A stretch of 40,848 nt of DNA from Rariglobus sp. (GTDB lineage: Bacteria > Verrucomicrobiota > Verrucomicrobiia > Opitutales > Opitutaceae). Position numbers and translations under genes: made by a program. This document shows positions 38,328 to 40,848 of this stretch, one piece after another; position 1 is the first letter of the stretch, and every line of letters begins with the position of its first letter. Where the stretch lies: contig JAQSWS010000029.1 of NCBI GenBank assembly GCA_029266495.1, positions 1 through 40,848 of the forward strand, given 5' to 3'. Below the pieces are notes generated by a model. The model was not told where the DNA came from. It was given only the letters and a program-made list of their open reading frames with translations, and searched no databases.

Positions 38328-40517
38328 CTACTTCACCGTCATCACATACTCGCCTTCCCAGTTTTCGGGCGGCGGGGCGACCTTGTAGAGCGAGGCGATC
38401 TCGCTGTAGACCCGCGACGGATTGGTCCTCACGCCCGGGGTGGCGCCAGGCTGGTTCGGCTCCAGCTCCCCGCTTTGGGCAAAAAGGGCGAGTGCGCCGT
38501 CCCAGTCGCGGGCGTAATAGCTTTCGAGGCCTTGTTCGAAGAGGCGCATGCACTCCCGGGTTTTCTCGGTGACGTTTTCCTTGAGTCCGATGATCTCGAA
38601 AATCGGGACGGCGGAGCTGCGACCCTTGACCACGATGCGCCCGAGCGGGCGGAAAACCACGCGGTCGCCGCCGTCCCGCACGCAGGCCTCGCGGGTCGCT
38701 TCGGTGCACATCGAGTAGACGCCCCAGTTCTTCGCGCCCGATTCCATGCGCGCGGCGAGGTTTACGTTGTCGCCCATCATGGTGTAATTGAAACGGGTGC
38801 GGCTTCCCATGTTGCCGACGATGACCGGGCCGCTGTTGAGGCCGATGCGCGACTGCATTTCATGGACGATGGACGGCCAGCGATCGCCTTCGGATTTCCA
38901 TTTTTCACGGAGCTCGGCGAGCTTGAGTTGAACGCGCTGGCTGGCGATGCAGGCGCGGAGCGCATGATTGGGCAGGGGCATCGGGGCGCCAAACATCATC
39001 ACCACGGCGTCGCCAATGTATTTGTCGAGCGAGCCGCCTTCCTCGAGCACGATGTCGGTGCAGGCGGTGAGGTATTCGTTCATCAACTCGACGAGCCGGT
39101 CGGGCGGAAGTTTTTCGGAGAAAGTTGAGAAGGACTGGATGTCCGAAAAATACGCGGTGATGGTCTCCTCGTGGCCGCCGAGCTGGGGGGATTCTCCCGA
39201 CTCGATCATGCGGTTGACGAGTTCCGGAGAGAGATAGGTGCCGAACATTCCCTTGATCTGCATCTTGGCGCGCTGTTCACGGACGAGTTGCCGCACGATC
39301 ATGAAAACCTGCAAACCACCGAAACCGAGCACCGGCCAGAGCAGCGGCAGCCAGAGGCTCCAGTTGGTCCAGAACGCGGCGGCGAACGCGAGGTAGGCGG
39401 CCGGGACACCCAGCCCGAAGAGAGCCTGCTGGGCGAGCGTCCGCGTGGAGTAAAGCAGCAGGCCGATCACGCCGATGAGCAGCGCTCCCGTGAGCACCGG
39501 CCACAACGGAGCACGACGCGCGTAGTCCTCGCGGAGAATGTTGTCGAGGACGTTGGCATGAACGAGCACGAGCGGGGTTTCCGCGCCGAAGGGGGTGAGG
39601 CCGTTGTCGCTCAGTCCGGTCGAGAACTGGCCCACCAGCAAAATTTTGCCCTTCAAGTCGGGCTTCTCCGGATGGGGCTTATTAAAAACATAATGCTCCA
39701 TGTGGCTGATCGTGACGGCCGCAAAACCCACGTTGTTGCTCTCCTTTTGTCCGAAACGATAGTTGATGAGATAGCGACCCTGTTCATCGATCGGAATGCG
39801 GCGCTGGAGGGTTTCGCCTTCCAGATAAATGGCCTCACCGAGGACGACGCGCACCTGCTGCGGCGAAAGGTTTCCATGCAGCATTAACGTTTGCAGGGAA
39901 AGGCTCGGATAAATTCCGGAGCCGATGCGTTGCAGCATCGGAACGTGGCGGCGGACGCCATCGGGCCCCGCCGGCGTGTCGCAGAATGCGGTGAGCCCGA
40001 CCTGCTGAAGGGCGTGAACGGGCCTGAGCGCGAATTGCGACGAAGGGATTTTTTTGACGTCGCCGTCAACTCGAAGCAGCGACCGGTTGGACGCGGGCAC
40101 CAAGGGCGGCTGTCCGGGATCATCATCGCTTGCATAGGCGCCAAAGACCACGCGTCCGTTGAGCATGGCGGCGCCTTTCGTGAGCTCGCCGTCAAAGTCG
40201 GACGGTTCCAGAAACAAAATATCCCAGGCGACCGCCGATGGGTTGACGTGCGAGACGGCATACATGAATTCGCCGTGAACCACGCGTTTCCACGGCCAGA
40301 GTCCGAATGCGTCAATGCTGGCGTCGTCGACGCCCACAACGACCACGCGAGGGTCGGGCGGCGTTTGGTAATGCACGCGAAACTGGGTGATGTTATCCAG
40401 CGTGATATTCTCAAGCCGTTGCAACCAGGGGGTTGCTCCGAGTGCGAGCGCGAGGCCGATGCAAACGATCGTGGGCAGGAAATACTCACAGATCAAATTG
40501 GTCGCGCGCTTGTTCAT
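38328..40517 (-). CDS. CHASE2-domain class III adenylate/guanylate cyclase
   Basis: This protein of about 729 residues has an N-terminal membrane helix (near 10-30) and a periplasmic CHASE2 sensor domain (about 35-330; VVVVGVDDASIDAFGLWPWKR, VAWDILFLEPSDFD, LLVGQFSTGLSDNGLTPFG). Three membrane helices (about 345-425) precede a cytoplasmic class III cyclase domain (about 450-640). The cyclase metal ligands are in YFSDIQSFSTFSE and YIGDAVVMMFGAP, with the Lys in LDKYIGDA and TMMGDNVNLAARMES at the dimer and base-binding region. The final 60 residues look like one TPR-type helical repeat. ATG 40517 (MNKRATN) is chosen over a TTG at 40556. Product (cAMP or cGMP) is not certain. Confidence 0.92.
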   Translation of the reverse strand: MNKRATNLICEYFLPTIVCIGLALALGATPWLQRLENITLDNITQFRVHYQTPPDPRVVVVGVDDASIDAFGLWPWKRVVHGEFMYAVSHVNPSAVAWDILFLEPSDFDGELTKGAAMLNGRVVFGAYASDDDPGQPPLVPASNRSLLRVDGDVKKIPSSQFALRPVHALQQVGLTAFCDTPAGPDGVRRHVPMLQRIGSGIYPSLSLQTLMLHGNLSPQQVRVVLGEAIYLEGETLQRRIPIDEQGRYLINYRFGQKESNNVGFAAVTISHMEHYVFNKPHPEKPDLKGKILLVGQFSTGLSDNGLTPFGAETPLVLVHANVLDNILREDYARRAPLWPVLTGALLIGVIGLLLYSTRTLAQQALFGLGVPAAYLAFAAAFWTNWSLWLPLLWPVLGFGGLQVFMIVRQLVREQRAKMQIKGMFGTYLSPELVNRMIESGESPQLGGHEETITAYFSDIQSFSTFSEKLPPDRLVELMNEYLTACTDIVLEEGGSLDKYIGDAVVMMFGAPMPLPNHALRACIASQRVQLKLAELREKWKSEGDRWPSIVHEMQSRIGLNSGPVIVGNMGSRTRFNYTMMGDNVNLAARMESGAKNWGVYSMCTEATREACVRDGGDRVVFRPLGRIVVKGRSSAVPIFEIIGLKENVTEKTRECMRLFEQGLESYYARDWDGALALFAQSGELEPNQPGATPGVRTNPSRVYSEIASLYKVAPPPENWEGEYVMTVK

Positions 40518-40608
40518 CAAGGCCGGCAGGGTTGGGCCAACTCGTTGGAGGCTCAACGCGAAAGCGGGGGAAGTTCCCGCCGGCGTGAGCCCGGGGCCGG
40601 CGAGGGGG

Positions 40609-40848
40609 TCACAGGCTGTAGGCGCCGACCGCCTGCACGCGACCGCGGATGCTGACCACCCCGTAGTCGGAGAGGCCCGCGGTCATCGTCGATGGCATCC
40701 GGATTTTCACCTGGTCGCTCAACAGGATGGTCGAGTTGAAGTCCTTGTTCAGTTCCTCAAGCCGGGAGGCGATGTTCACGGTGTCGCCCATGACGCAGTA
40801 TTTCATGCGCGAGGGGCTGCCGATGTTGCCGGCCACCAGCGGGCCGGT
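40609..40848 (-). CDS. class III nucleotide cyclase, C-terminal fragment (runs off window)
   Basis: The last 79 residues of a second cyclase catalytic domain: TGPLVAGNIGSPSRMKYCVMGDTVNIASRLEELNK (the GDTVNIASRLE motif places the base-binding Asp and the transition-state Asn/Arg), then a strand-rich C-terminus with VVSIRGRVQAVGAYSL. The rest lies outside the window. It is on the same strand as, and 91 nt upstream of, the CHASE2 cyclase, so the two are a tandem pair and may be paralogues. Confidence 0.9.
   Translation of the reverse strand, partial: TGPLVAGNIGSPSRMKYCVMGDTVNIASRLEELNKDFNSTILLSDQVKIRMPSTMTAGLSDYGVVSIRGRVQAVGAYSL

Noticed and set aside
1-40848. tRNA, rRNA, CRISPR or prophage
   Set aside because: No cloverleaf, 16S/23S-like sequence, evenly spaced direct repeats or phage genes were seen. 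The GTAGYGR heptamers are tandem and too short for CRISPR.

Overview
The window looks like a GC-rich chromosomal segment from a free-living Gram-negative bacterium. My best guess is Verrucomicrobiota, near Opitutaceae. That guess rests on gene content, on weak or absent Shine-Dalgarno sequences, and on protein sequences that feel verrucomicrobial. No rRNA or other marker gene is present, so the taxonomy is an inference. I saw no tRNA, rRNA, CRISPR array, transposase or prophage gene.

Left part (1 to about 14.2 kb) is rich in stress-associated genes. On the minus strand lie ligD (polymerase and phosphoesterase domains, running off the window), ku, a DUF3309 mini-protein and a small membrane protein. 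On the plus strand are a second small membrane protein, a frameshifted unknown gene, two DUF892 (YciE/YciF-like) genes, an isochorismatase-fold hydrolase, a DUF4142 exported protein, an SDR oxidoreductase with a long N-terminal extension, a type IB topoisomerase and a Lys/Ser-rich mini-protein. Between the two DUF892 genes sits a tightly packed five-gene plus-strand unit (4.9 to 9.7 kb): a thioredoxin-reductase-like flavoprotein, a DUF748/AsmA-like membrane protein, a methyltransferase, an FAD monooxygenase/reductase and a type III polyketide synthase. This is the clearest candidate for a specialised-metabolite system. A response-regulator gene at 10.6 to 11.0 kb is broken by one extra C in a run of eight.

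Middle part (14.3 to 25 kb) is a glycogen-to-trehalose module. glgX and treZ overlap on the plus strand and treY is on the opposite strand. Between treZ and treY sit a low-affinity iron permease-like protein, an unknown protein, a sulfotransferase-like protein and a polysaccharide pyruvyl transferase. The last two look like a cell-surface glycan modification pair.

Right part (25 to 40.8 kb) is mostly housekeeping: a short MgtE-type Mg2+ transporter, a secreted S9 peptidase, dGTPase, two HD-domain proteins, serA, plsY, hom, lysC, thrC, and two tandem class III nucleotide cyclases, one of them cut by the window end. hom, lysC and thrC run from aspartate to threonine. lysC is flanked on both sides by related arrays of a GTAGYGR heptamer arranged as inverted repeats.

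Non-coding structure is a notable theme. There is a 41-nt near-perfect palindrome upstream of serA, a long hairpin upstream of the sulfotransferase gene, and a shared hairpin with a GUGA loop just past the stop codons of both mgtE and the S9 peptidase gene. Other hairpins lie between convergent genes.
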